NCBI GenBank assembly: GCA_030765065.1
Contig: CM060980.1
Span: 56,962,364-57,026,363, forward strand
Reading direction: 5' to 3'
Source: Deroplatys truncata
Lineage: Eukaryota; Arthropoda; Insecta; Mantodea; Mantidae
DNA length: 64,000 nt
Positions 1-11,187 of the stretch are shown here, in pieces. Under the pieces are notes generated by a model. It searched no databases and was not told the DNA's origin. It was given only the letters and a program-made list of their open reading frames with translations. Position 1 is the stretch's first letter, and each line of letters starts with the position of its first letter. The position numbers and the translations under genes are program-made.

Positions 1-1990
1 GAGGAAAGAGACAAAGGAGAGGCTGTATATACACTAAATGCTTTTTAAACAGCATAAAGTAAGAAACAGTATTATTTAAGCGTTATAATTTTTGAACTGT
101 CTTTTCTTGCATTTTCATTTCTGGCACATTTTCATTTTCAAGTTGTTCCACAGTATGTAATTTTCGTATAAAGCAATGAAATTTTGTATACCTGCTTGTA
201 AATAACAGGATAAAAAATGATGAGATGAATTGTTGTTAACTGCTTAGTTGTGATGTTAATAAACAACAATGTTTATATTATATAAATGCTAATGCAAAAA
301 CTCATATTTAGCATTTATTTTATTCCAAACTAATAGGATAATTAGAAGCTCATCTCTACAATTTATTTGTGTACTATTAAAGAGTTTATTAATTTAAAAA
401 GAAAATAATTTCATTGCGTGGACAATTTTTCAAAACAGTAAAAAAATAGAAATATATACATGAAATATTGTCTGCATATTATATATTAAACTCTCATTGC
501 TATTAAGATTTCAAATGAATCGAGCTAAAGTTTTGGATGTTTGAAATTACACCGATGGATATCCTTATATCCTACTCCATGAGAAGTCAGTGTTCTCTTA
601 ATCTAAATTCATCACGTACTCTAATTTCAGCACTTTCCCGGGTGTTACCTCACTCCTGATACCTGGGTTCGCTTCAAGCCGTGGGACGTTACAGTATCCT
701 GTTTTCTGCATTTGTCCATATACAGTACTTTTCTTCCATCCTGCGCCCACTGCTACAGCTCGAACTTCCGCCGATACAGTTATAATATCCCCGCAACTGC
801 CTCACATTGTCATATTTACAGTTACAATATTACAATGACAATAAGCACATACCTTATCAGAGAGATTGGAAATGTCTTTCTCTATCTACACATTTCTGGT
901 ATCTTCTCAGGAAATGTTCAATTACGCTCGAGAGTTCAATATTCGAAATCGAGTGAATTTCTCGTCTGATGGAGGTTGTTGCATACGCCTTATTTTTCAT
1001 GTGATAATCAGAGTCGGGTAAATTTATGTAACTGGATTTTGCGAAATATGGAATAATTGACTCACATTTAACATTCTCTGAAAAAGCATGGTTCTATGTT
1101 CCGCCGTAAACTAATAGATACGATCCACCGAGAAACCCGATTTTACAATGATATTCCCTTGCATGCCGCGAAAATCAGTGTGTGGTGCGCAGTAAGTGCA
1201 TACAGAATGATTAGACCTATATTTTCTAATAATAAATGCAGAGAGGTACAGGAATGATTTTACACAGTTTTTTGAAAAGCTGACCGACGTTGATTGTCAG
1301 TTTGGGTATTTCCAACAAGACTTTTGCTACCGCGCATTCAGATGACGAGTCGTTAAGTTTAATTCAGGACATTTTCGAAGATAGGACAATTAGTAAATGA
1401 TTATGGCCCTTAAGACCCTCCATTCTTACTGTGCGATTTTCATCGATGGGGGAGCTTTAAAAATGAAGTATATGCAACAAACACCATACATTGGCGGTTG
1501 GCGTGCGAGTAGCTTATAAAATCCCTCAATTACAGTAATTCATGTATGTTTAGATGTTTAAATTTAGCACAATAAAATTAACAAGCTACGCTGTAAATTG
1601 GAAATCTCACCATTCTAATTCAAAATATACGGCAATGTATTTTTAACGGTTCCTGAAAACCTAATAGCTTTAGAACTTATAGTTTATGAGAACAGGCTTC
1701 CACTACTGCAAGAAGTGTAAGTTACAGAAAATGGATTTTTAAGAACTTAATTAAGATATTTCAACATGCAAAAGGCGAAACGGAATTTTATAATCCTCTT
1801 TATTCTGGGAAAATTTTCTCAAATGTACATAATCTATGTGTTAGAAGATACCTACTCTAAATTAGAAACAATTAATCCTTTGACACAATTTGCAGACATC
1901 ACCCCTTAAGTGAAGCATTGTACTAAACCTAAAATTTCAAGATTTCAGCGGAAATGTGTGTTTTGAATAATAATAATTTAAGAAACATTT
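1..1990. other. AT-rich intergenic DNA, no gene recognised
   Basis: This stretch is strongly AT-rich, with many stops in all frames. The longest frame (85 codons near 712-969) resembles no protein known to me and looks like chance. I see no tRNA, no transposon end and no long simple repeat. It could hold regulatory or very old repeat DNA, but nothing in the sequence shows it. Confidence 0.6.
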
Positions 1991-2956
1991 TGTGACGGTA
2001 TAAAGTTTATTTAAGTTTGTTAGCTCCACGTTGTGGTAGCCAATTTGCGATGGTATTAGTGTTTGTTTGAAAGATGCTACTGTTTATTTGCCGCATGTAT
2101 AAAAGACAATTTGTCGCGGTCACTTCATGTTATCATTTACTGAGCGCCTATTATTGTATTTAATATTCTTTTGTTCACTGTCCTCCGGCTAGCTATGATC
2201 TCTCGGTCAAGCAAATCTCTTAATCAGGTGTGTAAACGGAAAGGAGTTTTTATCCAAAGATAACACTGATGAAAGAATTTTGTTTTACACTTTTATTGTC
2301 GTAAAATATTATGCACTTTCACATATTAATCTTGACACTCGCCAAACTGAAACTGTTATAATAACTTATTTACTGCACATTATTAATTCGCGTACTTCAA
2401 CTTTTTGTGTAATTAACTTTACAACACTTGAGATTTTTTTATAACTTTGCTACGCGTACACCGTAAATCGATAAACTATGCTATGTTTTCACCATGACTT
2501 TTTCTGTTGAACTCGACGACGTGTAATGTACAAATGTTTCCGATGGACTGAACGAATTTGACTCTGACCTAGCCCTTTTTATACTCCTACACCCCGATAT
2601 GCCTAAAGATTATAACCGAGCTGCTATTGGTTAATAAAACGCGCCAACATTAGCGTCTATTTATATCCAATGAAAATTATGAACACATATGCTCTAGGGA
2701 AAAATGTTCCCGCAAATTCCTAAGAAAAACGCGCCAATATTACGTCATTTGCTCGTCTCTAATAATGATAAACAGCTCACCCCCTCGCTACATTATTGCA
2801 CCCTATTATTGTCAGTTTCAGTAAGGCCGTATAAACTCACTTCTCAACAATAATTACAATCAACAAACATCTCAAATCAATGTCACACAATAATGCATAT
2901 TCGCACTATAATCACTCTTGACATTTACATAATTTGTGATACAAATTACTGCATCA
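1991..2956 (-). repeat. LTR-A copy 1: solo LTR-like element, 966 bp
   Basis: This element is homologous over its whole length to 43394-44399. It has TG...CA ends and is flanked by a 4-bp direct repeat ATTT (1987-1990 and 2957-2960). On the minus strand it has the layout of an LTR: a TATAAAAA box at 2576-2583, an initiator-like TCAGTC at 2546-2551 about 30 nt further on, and an AATAAA signal at 2292-2297. No gag-pol sequence adjoins it, so it is best read as a solo LTR left by recombination. The segment near 2020-2040 resembles the 3' end of a lysine tRNA. That match lies inside the unit, so it is not a simple primer-binding site. Confidence 0.75.
2576..2583 (-). promoter_or_regulatory. TATA box inside LTR-A copy 1
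   Basis: On the minus strand the sequence reads TATAAAAAGGG, and TCAGTC lies about 30 nt downstream at 2546-2551. This is the usual spacing of an insect TATA plus initiator core promoter. Copy 2 keeps a related TATAAATT at 44017-44024. It is probably the retroelement's own promoter. Whether it still fires cannot be judged. Confidence 0.5.
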
Positions 2957-3119
2957 ATTTTAGGAAAAGAGTCACTCATATTCTTGTGCCTGTGTAAGTA
3001 CGCATTAAAAATGAAAATCTAAATGCGGTTAAAACTCAAATTTCATGTTTAAGTCCTGGACATTTTGGTTGATTATATTACCCTAAAAAGCCTTGACGTG
3101 AAAATGTAGCGTTAGTTAT

Positions 3120-3245
3120 TTGCTTTCTTAAAAATGGCTGTAACGATTTTGGTTAAAATATCGTATGTTTAAGATAACGGAATGGTGAATGAAATATCTT
3201 GAACTTTCTGTACACAGCCGATAAAGTCCTCTTCATTCTATTGAG
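3120..3245 (+). repeat. F1 fragment (central part)
   Basis: About 125 bp match the middle of F1, including the block TAACGATTTTGGTTAAAATA and the motif CTCTTCATTCT. Both F1 ends are missing. The rest of 2957-3500 shows nothing I can name. Confidence 0.6.
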
Positions 3246-3499
3246 TTTAATGACACTGAGAAAGCTTTAATATTTAGGCCTTAACTTTCTTGAAGAAAAC
3301 ATATTTTTATTATTTTTATAATAATATTTCTGAAATATTTTTTATTGTTATTTGGCTTATTGTTTTCAGATTTTAAGTACATCGCTTTGAAAGGTTAACT
3401 AGCCATGCTTTGCTTCTAATGAGCTTATGCAAAGATGACGTAACAGCTGAGCGTCGTATCGGGTTGTGAAATGCATATTTCTTTATTTGTTCCACTTAT

Positions 3500-3792
3500 A
3501 TACCGCCTTTAACATCTCAAGCCATATCAGCAGCTTTTACTTTGACGCAATTCCTCAAATTTTAGTGTTAATCGTTAGCTTTCTTAGCTTTCTTACGTCA
3601 CTTATATATTTTCTCTTAAATTTTATAATATAACACAAACACACACGCACATTCATAGTTTCTGACCCTAGGGAGGAGAGAGAATAATCGTATCTAAAAG
3701 GAAACTTCCCACCTTCCTGCTAGGAATCGAACCTTGGACCTTTTGGATTTTGAAGTTAAATGCTGATAATCAGACTGCACAGGCAGTAAAAC
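3500..3792 (-). repeat. SINE-A copy 1
   Basis: This is a tRNA-derived SINE read on the minus strand. The tRNA-like head lies at about 3725-3792, with the complement of a B box (GGTTCGATTCC type) near 3724-3742. The body carries a CCTAGAG-type motif near 3665-3675 and a CA-rich tract. The tail ends near 3503 with the GGCGG-type 3' motif shared with 13194-13490, 18611-18906 and 32770-33054. It is older than those copies, judging from its many substitutions. Confidence 0.7.
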
Positions 3793-4139
3793 ATGTGAAT
3801 TATTGTAGTATTTACCTGACCAAAATCAATGCATCCTCCGACGATTCCTACGCACTCTAGGAGGCACGGTTACCGGTTACTAAAATGGTACCCAAACCAC
3901 GCATAAACAAGCCAAGACATTATTTATAAATTCCCCCTCTTAGAGTCTCACTGATTAATTCCGACAAGTGTAATTAGTTTGATCACTTATAAATTTCCCC
4001 GATATGATACCAAAGGCGATCATAAATAATTTAGGTATCTGTTCCTAGGAACTTGCCACGACACACTTGTGGAATGCGATTCCAATCGCTTTGTAAGGCT
4101 CCAGCAACGAAGGGAAGCGAATTGAATTGGGAGAATCTG

Positions 4140-4178
4140 GGCGAGAGAGGGAGAGGGGGAGGGAGAAAGAGAGATTAA
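4140..4178. repeat. GA-rich simple repeat
   Basis: An imperfect purine tract of GA, GGGA and GAAA units. It sits between two minus-strand chance frames and has no other visible role. The neighbouring 3800-4700 region also contains A-rich runs (4364-4410) and no gene. Confidence 0.7.
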
Positions 4179-4711
4179 GGGAAAAGGTTTGGTGAGTAAC
4201 ATCTACAATACTTTCTCTGTTGCTCATCCCTTTTATAAGAGGCGATTCTTCTCCCTACTTTACGCTAGTCAATATAAATGTCTGGAAACTAATTCGAATA
4301 GGTCACACGCACTTTCCTGGAGACAACACTGGTATGGTTTTTGTAAGTATGAATAAACCAAAATAAAAAAAAAAAAAAAAGAAATATGAAGGAAAGAAGA
4401 AAGAAAAAAAAAGGCTAGAAAAGTGCCATTCTTCAAACATTTTACATAAAAGGCGTGTATTTTTGTATCTGGAAAAGGTTATAACTGTAACAATATTTTA
4501 GAAACTGTTAATCCTAGGACAGTTATTTGGTATAGGCTATATTACTCTAATGATGACTGATATTGTATTTGCCAGTAATAAGCTTCTTCATTTACTATTA
4601 TATTTTCACAGTAATACAAATGAACGAGAATGAATAAATGTTAACTCAATGCTGTTAAAATAGCTTCACATGACCTTCTCTACTCCCCCTTCCACAATCT
4701 ATTAACTTAAC

Positions 4712-4945
4712 ACACTCTTGGTGTGGGTGTAGTGTGTTTGCCTTACATTCAAGAGGTCTCCAGTTCGAATCTCGGTTAGGGTGTTATCTAGTTAAGGTTT
4801 TCTCTTATCCTGAGAAGACGAATGTCGGGCAACTCTAAACTCTAGAACCTGGCTCATTTCAGCATCATTTCAACCATGCCGTTGATTCACCGTCGGATAT
4901 GGCCTATGACCTACCCGGGTAATGGACATTAATTAATCATCAAAG
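4712..4945 (+). repeat. SINE-F: tRNA-derived element
   Basis: The head contains an A-box-like segment (GTGGGTGTAGTGTGTTTGCC) and a B box CAGTTCGAATCTC at about 4761-4773. A body follows in which TTTTCTCTTATCCTGAG and the motif CCGTCGGATATGGCCTA can be read. It ends in a short AT-rich tail with ATTAATTAATC. No second copy in the window matches it across the body, so it is placed as a separate SINE type. Confidence 0.6.
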
Positions 4946-4994
4946 TAAGAGACACGTTCATGCTAATCAAAATAAACATTGTAGAAATTGTTTT

Positions 4995-5735
4995 CTTACA
5001 TATTTACTTGTAGGTACAAGAGGAATAGGGTACACGGTAGACTTAAAGATAGTCGAATCTTTTAAAGGAGTTTGCTATGTTGTGGCTTTGAAATTCCGCA
5101 TTCTTAGCAGACCACGAGACCTCCCTCTCCCAAAAAAGAAAAACAATTTGAAAATTCAAACCAGTAACCAATAATATCTCGGAAATGGTTAGCGCCACAA
5201 AAATTCTTATTTGGCGTAAATTAATTGTGTGCTATAACGAGATCTACATTTTTTCTATAATAAGATTTTGTTCAACTCTTACGGTTTGTCAGTTATGCAA
5301 AAGTCATTTAGAATGAAGAGATTATTCCAAGAAAATTAAGGCTACACACTTTGTCATGAAATATGTTAAACATGTGGTATTTTAATAAAAATCCTTACAG
5401 GCGTATATGGGAAAATAAAAAATAAACATTTTTTCTATATAAGGGGTATTTTTGTGTGGTAGATTGTCTTGAAAATCTTCGTTTCTATTTCTTGGAAAAT
5501 ACTGAAACTAAATACCAACTTTGGTAGTTAACCAGCTTATCGTTTGTGAGTTATGCTGTTCACAGACACACACCTAACCATACGTACGCATGCGTGCGCG
5601 CGGAACTTTTTCTAAAAATGCTTTTTGTTTTTATTCAGGGAGTTTCAAAACATGTATTTCCAGTGAAAATATTGGTATGAAATTTTTGGCCGGAATTTAA
5701 TATCTGCCCTACTTATTAAACATGTGATAGAGAAA
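4995..5735 (-). repeat. F1 copy, diverged
   Basis: On the minus strand this copy carries the F1 order: an end-of-element segment near 5000, the ATATCTCGGAAATGG block, the CACAGACACACACC tract at about 5561-5580, and the block for ATTTCCGGTGAAATCTCGG near 5650-5690. The terminal AGTAGAGAAAGT motif is lost at the low-coordinate side. Substitutions are many, so it is among the older copies. Confidence 0.75.
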
Positions 5736-5779
5736 GTAGTATAGCAGGATAACGTAATTTGGATGGAATAATCACTTTC

Positions 5780-6422
5780 TACGAAGCATATTTTTTAAGG
5801 TAAATACCAATATTATTTTCAAAATACCTTATACCTTATACCTTGTACTTTTCCACATAGTCACTGCGGTTATTTAGGCACTTTCCTTAACGGGAAACCG
5901 GTTTTGTATGCCTGTGACAAAGAATGATGCCGCCTGTGATGAAAGCCAAGTCTGCACTCCTTGTTTCACATCATCTCCGTTGAACTGCTTTCCACCAAGG
6001 AATCACTTCAGATGAAGAAACAGATGAAAATCGATTGGTGCCAATATGAACTGTAGGGGAGGGTCGAATTATTCGCAACCAAATGATGCGATCAGATCTT
6101 GAGTTTCTTTGGGTGTATGTGGCCGGGCGTTGTCACTCATTATTGTTTCCGCATAAATCTCACACAATTGGCGATGAAGGTTTGCTGGCGTAACATTTCT
6201 CGCATTCGAAAAAGAAATCACTGATCTTATTTCACAGTCGGCGGGTTTTCCGATTGTTTTGAGCATTTCGAAACGCTCTAACAACAGGAAAACACTAAGT
6301 GACGATTGCTCACAGCTGCTTCTGGCTTTCTAATCAATGGAGAACGTGATGGCGCATGCTCAAAATCGCAACTGCAGCGGCAAAATATTAATACGGCACT
6401 TACTCAAAAAACACTCTTCGTA
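5780..6422 (-). mobile_element. Internally deleted mariner element
   Basis: The ends are inverted: TACGAAGCATATTTTTTAAG at 5780 and the complement of ACGAAGAGTGTTTTTTGAG ending at 6422, with TA at each tip as in mariner. Both match the ends of the longer mariner at 53440-54666. The minus-strand frame at 6069-6284 joins the N-terminal helix-turn-helix region (KPADCEIRSVISF, ANLHRQLCEIYAETIMS) directly to the catalytic-end motif DNARPHTPKETQDL. The central part of the transposase is therefore missing. Such a copy cannot make active transposase, though it could once have been moved by a full one. Confidence 0.8.
6069..6284 (-). pseudogene. Mariner transposase with central deletion
   Basis: This is a 71-codon frame. 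Residues 1-46 correspond to the first helix-turn-helix of mariner transposases and residues 50-71 to the region around the second catalytic aspartate (SDNARPHT). The usual length is about 340 residues, so the linker and most of the DDD/D domain are gone. The break falls inside the frame without a shift. No function is expected beyond possible DNA binding of the N-terminal half, which is inference. Confidence 0.75.
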
Positions 6423-6513
6423 TTATAATACAGTACTAGTGCTATATAATAATTAGATTTTAATTAATATATGTTCTATAATGTATATCGGATGCATGCA
6501 AATTTGTTATGGG

Positions 6514-7386
6514 TTAGGCAGTATTTTTAACATTAAAATGATTCAGTCTAATTATATAATATATAAATTCAATAACAGCCCACCTTAAGGCAATATGTGT
6601 ATGTAACAATATATAAAAGATGTATATTACTGTCATTGTATATGTTTATATTATTGTACTCATGTGTAATAATGTTATGTGAATATATTACGTAATTTAA
6701 TAATGGAGGAATTGTGTAAATAATAGGTTAAAAGGTAACAATGAGGTTACCTTGAGGCAATAATGAATTTGAAAGTTTAACAATACTACTTGTGATTCTT
6801 GGAAGCAATAGTGTAATTTTTGTGGCAGGTTATAAAATAGCCAATCAACAACCAGAAAAAGCTTTAGTTATATGAAGGTATTCTATTGGATTAATGATAG
6901 CGAATCAGAGACTTGAAATATGGAAATTTACAAGTTTAGGCGGTTGAAATCAATTCAGTTGGTTGCAGATAGCGTTACTAACCAGACGCAAAAATTGTCC
7001 TCAAGAGATTTAATATCTTTACGTGTGAGACGAAAAATAAGTTTACGTGTTAAAAAGTGCAATCTCACAGCTCTCTATATCAGTGAAGTGTTGTTTAAAT
7101 CGTATCAAGCATTAATAAAAGGAGTGAAGTAAAATTATAATCTGTGTAAGCCTACATTCTTTAGTCGCACCAGAACCCTGCCAAGACATCCATGTCTCTA
7201 ACAATAATACTGACGCAGCCGAGGCAAACATCAATATATAATATTTAAAGAAACAGTCAAATTTCAAAGTTAATATTTTTTTAAACTTGGGGTAAAGGCC
7301 ACCTGAAAGTACACTTGGGGCGAAGGCTACCGGAAACTGTTTACTATACGTGCGGTTGCAACTGCTACAAGTTCGGCTCCCCAACA
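6514..7386 (+). repeat. LTR-B copy 1: LTR-like repeat, 873 bp
   Basis: It shares full-length homology with 30251-31104 (same strand) and 55802-56697 (opposite strand). The consensus starts TGAGGCAGTATTTTTAAC (here the first bases are TT) and ends GTTCGGCTCCCCAACA. The TATAAAAT near 6832-6838, CCAAT-type motifs and TTAATAAAAGG near 7112-7122 fit an LTR read on the plus strand. Homology between copies runs a few bases past CAACA, so the exact 3' border is uncertain. I found no clean target duplication. No internal retroelement genes adjoin it. Confidence 0.6.
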
Positions 7387-8070
7387 GTTGAACAAAATAA
7401 CTTCTTCAGGGTAGAGAAAGGCGGCTGAATGCTCACTTACGACTTTTCTGTATAATATCTATAGTTTATACACATATTTTTCTTATATAATTTATATGTA
7501 AAACTTACCTGACCTGTCAATCTATATTTATACTGCAAGATAAATACAGGGAATATATCTAAAAGTTAAATAAATTCGTAACTGAAAGTAATGTAGCCTG
7601 GTCCACTGGACTTTAACACGTCATAATGATATCACAGTGGGCTTTGTTCTCTCGTGTTGTTTGCGAAATTGGTTTCCTACATTACTTTCATTTCTCAGTC
7701 CCCGTCACCTAACGTTTGCGATATTTATGAATAACATCCTTTTGTTCGTAGCGCTTTCACTGCTTGAAAATGTGTGGAAAGGAAGAACATGTGAGATAAC
7801 GCTGAGAGATTCATCACTTTAACAATGCATTTATTTATTACGTTATGTGTGCGCTGTACAAGAACGAGTATTAGGTTACCTTGGTCAGATGGGATTACGT
7901 TCAACATAATTAATGACATCACTTAAGTATGTAAAGAAAGAATAGTATGAGATGTACAAAGGTAGTTGTAGTAACAATGGAAGTACCTATATTCAGGGGC
8001 ATACGCAGAGGGGGACTCAGGGGGTTCAAGTCCTCCCCCAGATATCGAAACACTGCAGTCTCGTTTTTTT
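7387..8070. other. Intergenic DNA, no gene recognised
   Basis: Short overlapping frames on both strands (60-65 codons) look like chance. The segment 7995-8040 has the motif GGGGGTTCAAGTCCTCCCCC. This resembles a B box or a small hairpin, but lacks a matching A box. Confidence 0.5.
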
Positions 8071-8838
8071 TTTTTACTTTCTCTACTACGTATAGTAGGG
8101 AAACATGTCCGTGTGTGTGTGTGTGTGTGTCTGTGTGTCTGTGTGTCTGTGAACAGCATAAATCAGAAACGAACAGTCGGAAAAGCACCAAACTTGGTAT
8201 TTAGGTTCAGTATATTCCAGAGATGCGACACGAAGGTTTTCAAGAAAATCCCTCCACCCCAGAGTACCCTTTACATGGAACTTTTTTCGAAAATTTTAAT
8301 TTTCTAAAAAATGGCTCTAACGATTTTGTTAAAATATCACACATTTAAAATACTTTCATGACAAAATGTATATCTTAAATTTTCTGGGAATGCTCCAAAA
8401 GTATTCTTCATTGTGAAGACTGTTGCATAAGTGGTAAACCATAAGAGATAGATAAAATGTTACTACACAAAAAATGTAGATCGCGTTAAAATACTCAATT
8501 TATGTCATATACATTTTTTGACTGAACCATTTTCGAGATATTGCTTGTATTCCCTTAAATTTTCCAATACTTATGTTTTTTCTCAAATGGGAATTCGTTA
8601 TTCTTTCTTTTTGTCCTGGTAATGTAAAAAGAATAGAATACTCCACCTAGCAACCAGTTCTTAAAAAATTTGACTATCGCTTAAAGCCTACCAATTCCCC
8701 TTACATCTACAAGAAAATTAGCAATAAGATTAACATCTCGATATCTCGATTAACATGAAGCATATGGAGAATAAGCGTATGTAAAAATAGTTTGTACAAG
8801 AGTAGAGAAAGTCATGTGAGTATAACACATCAGATTTT
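8071..8838 (+). repeat. F1 copy with 5' internal deletion
   Basis: It starts TTTTTACTTTCTCTACTACG, then jumps after TATAGTAGG straight to AAACATGTCCGTGTG, losing about 100 bp that other copies have (GGGGAAGTATTG to AAAAAGCATTTTT). The TG tract lies at 8110-8150. The element then runs intact to AGTAGAGAAAGTCATGTGAG and CATCAGATTTTT. The poly-T just before the start (8064-8074) is longer than in other copies. Confidence 0.85.
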
Positions 8839-9059
8839 TTTCTCTGTAACTCTTTTAGTAATCACATTGTAGCCGTTAATAAGCATAGTATAACAATTAA
8901 AACAGAGGTAAATATTGAGGAATGCAGATAATTTAGTCCATTCTTTTGGAAAATAATCATTCCATATGTTGGTTGGCAGCACTGATTAAAAGCTTGCTCC
9001 GCACCTGTTTAGTCACGGGTCGCTAATAGGTAGTAGGTGATTAAGAGTACCTCCTATGT

Positions 9060-9850
9060 CCCGAGTGAGATGGCTCCGCGTTAATGTGTGAGCTCGGGCT
9101 CGATTCCCGTTGGATCGGTCACTCTGACTTCCCCGTTCAATAGACAAACATTCCTGTTGCTGTCCATCCTTTTCTGTCCCACATTATTATTTTTCATCTG
9201 TTTTCAGAGTTAAAGGACTGGGTGACAACTTTTTTTTTTTTGCGGCTGCAAGGTGGATTGTACGCTTTAATGTTTCTCCCTTTTTTAATTTATGGACGCT
9301 CTTTAACTGCTGTGGTCCTTAGCGTCCAATTTTATATTGAGCGTGAAAGACCGGTAATTTTGCTCAGATGCCTCTTTATCAGGCTTGAGGTTCTTTTACG
9401 TGGCGTAAATCTACGACATGGGACCACGTGCTTTACTTCCCTTCCGAAGGAAGCCATGCTAAGTATTTTGACTCCCGAAAAAAATTCATTGGCCTCTGCC
9501 GCCTTTGAACCCGCGACCTTGGGATTTAGAGGCTAGCGTTTCTCCTTGGCGTTTAGTGGGGTTGCTGGGTTTCTATCCTGGGAGCTTGTCTCATTGCAAC
9601 AGTAACCCCGGGATTAGGCAGCGTTAGCCGGCGCCAGCATGCGCTCCATCTGGAATCATTAAGATATCCGTCCGTGTTAGCGCACATCGTCGTCCGGATC
9701 TGGTCGCCCTTTGGATCTCTCCCTCCCTCCCAAAAGTCCACTTTGGAAGGAAAAAGAGCCATTGTGGCCTACTTACGTGTTGTGCTGCAGTTTCTAGGGG
9801 CCTCTCCGTCCGTCTACTCCTTCTCTGTAGTTGTAGTGCAGTGAGTAGGT
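9060..9850 (+). repeat. SINE-B copy 1, split by SINE-E
   Basis: A tRNA-like head at about 9066-9115 has A-box-like GAGATGGCTCCGCG and B box GGGCTCGATTCCC. It is followed by CACTCTGACTTCCCCG as in the copy at 40415. The body resumes after the SINE-E insertion, and the GC-rich 3' part (ATCTGGTCGCCCTTTGGATC, CTCCCTCCCTCCC, AAAAAGAGCCATTGTGGCCT) at 9690-9770 matches 40850-40935. The unit is unusually long and GC-rich for a SINE. Pol III transcription of the head is inferred from the boxes only. Confidence 0.65.
9228..9545 (-). repeat. SINE-E copy 1 nested in SINE-B
   Basis: On the minus strand it begins with a tRNA-like head containing CCAAGGTCGCGGGTTCAAAG (about 9501-9521). It continues with the segment that includes GTAGATTTACGCCACG, AAAGAACCTCAAG and GGACGCTAAAG, and ends in poly-A (poly-T at 9231-9240). 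A 5'-truncated second copy lies at 13690-13868. Flanking SINE-B sequence lines up on both sides, so the insertion is younger than its host. Confidence 0.7.
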
Positions 9851-9855
9851 CTCCT

Positions 9856-9905
9856 CATAGTCGAGTGGTTAACACACTGACCGGGTATGAGTCTCTATGA
9901 AGGTA
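9856..9905 (+). repeat. tRNA-like head fragment
   Basis: The segment CATAGTCGAGTGGTTAACAC has the look of a Leu/Ser-type A box. A clear B box is missing because the following GTATGAGTCTCTATG is degenerate. It is probably the start of another SINE, cut short, and not a working tRNA gene. Confidence 0.35.
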
Positions 9906-10420
9906 CTGCTGTTTGCCTTTTGTCCTATAAATTTCTACTTGGTTGCTGCTCATGCTGACCCATCAAATCCTTCAATTGGTCAGTACACCCTTTCAGTGAA
10001 TGGTTTGCATCCCCCTCAAATGGATAAATCTCTAAAAGTGACCACGGAATGAAGGTACGACTGATTTTGTGTCTTTCTGCACACCCCCAAATGCGCCCTC
10101 TGCGAACACCCCTGCCTGTATTTGGAAGACACATACACTGAAAATACTGACACAGGATATGGTTCGAACTTAAAAGGGAGATGACTGAGTTTAGTGTCAA
10201 CATAAAAAAAAAAGAAAACAATGTTGAAATAATATTCTGTACTGCATATATTATATAATGCCATTACACTTTTACTTTATCTCAATTGTAATTAAATATC
10301 TAATCGGGCAACTTAATTAAACGGCTGTGTCAATTAACGCCCACATTTCTCAGTTAATTGCTCTCTCATACTTCATTTAGTAATAGTTTCTATACATTTT
10401 AAATGACTGGGATATCACAA
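9906..10420. other. Intergenic DNA, no gene recognised
   Basis: The overlapping minus-strand frames of 82 and 98 codons at 9925-10264 have no recognisable domains and are interpreted as chance. No repeat from the families named here was recognised. Confidence 0.5.
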
Positions 10421-10549
10421 AAGCAACTAGGGCGAGGAGAGCTGAAAAAAGGACTGAAAAAGACGGGGAAGCCCCAGAATTTGCAAATGTAAGTATAAAT
10501 ATTAAATGACGTGTAGACGAATTACAATCTGAAAGCATCAAACAATAAA

Positions 10550-11090
10550 ACAAATATGTTAGCAGTCGAAGGTAAAGAACACATTAGAGGCAAGATTGTA
10601 ATAAATGAGGAAATCGTCGATGAAGTTCCAGTATTTAGATATTTCGGATGTGGTTTAAATGTTGATTTAGAATAAAGAGATAAAGAGAATAAATTCCATA
10701 AGTTCAATACCATATGGGACAATAAGCAGAGTACTAAGACAGACAAGGAAGGAGACGGAGATAAAATTTTGAAAACAAGGTTAGTTCTTATAGTTCTGTA
10801 TTCAAAGGAATAAAGAAAAACTGAATCGACAGAAATGAAATTGTTAAGACCTGTTGCTGGACAGTCTTTGCTGGATCGCATTCACAGCCAGGGAATAAGC
10901 GATGAATTGAAACTATTGAAACAAATTACACTAGAATCATATGTTCAAAGGATGAATTAGATAAGATTACCAAATATATCAAGAGAATACAAACCATTAG
11001 AGAAACGGAATATAGGGAGAACAAGCCGTAGATGGAGAGACGGGTTCGATTAATGGGGATGAAACGGATCTTGAACAAGCTCCAAACCTT
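10550..11090 (+). pseudogene. LINE reverse-transcriptase C-terminal fragment
   Basis: The plus strand encodes, over several frames, the region downstream of the polymerase core of a non-LTR retrotransposon: VEGKEHIRGKIVINEEIVDE then VFRYFGCGLNVD, and in another frame GTISRVLRQTRKETEIKF. A PVAG motif near 10850-10865 and a RRWRDGF-like end near 11028-11050 follow. Stops and frameshifts show it is dead. The 5' part is absent, as is usual for target-primed insertions. The clade is not assigned. Confidence 0.75.
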
Positions 11091-11142
11091 GAAGAAGAAG
11101 AAGAAGAAGAAGAAGAAGAAGAAGACGTCGACGATGATGATG
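11089..11142 (+). repeat. (GAA)n and (GAT)n tail of the LINE
   Basis: About 12 GAA units are followed by GACGTCGACGATGATGATGATT, directly after the last recognisable LINE codons. Several non-LTR families end in a short tandem repeat instead of poly-A. This tract probably marks the 3' end of the insertion. Confidence 0.6.
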
Positions 11143-11187
11143 ATTCTTTTTGTCTCAACTTTAAAGCTTCTTTTCTACGGTGTATTA

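Noticed and set aside
2018..2042. Primer-binding site placing the LTR border at 2042
   Set aside because: The tRNA-Lys-like segment lies inside the repeated unit. The SINE-C split and the 4-bp duplications put the LTR-A borders further out.
8110..8160. CRISPR-like or satellite array from TG tracts
   Set aside because: The tracts are dinucleotide repeats at a fixed place in F1. There are no spacers and no cas genes, and the DNA is eukaryotic.
9600..9780. Functional tRNA or rRNA gene in the GC-rich block
   Set aside because: The block matches the 3' domain of SINE-B at 40850 and has no rRNA or tRNA fold.
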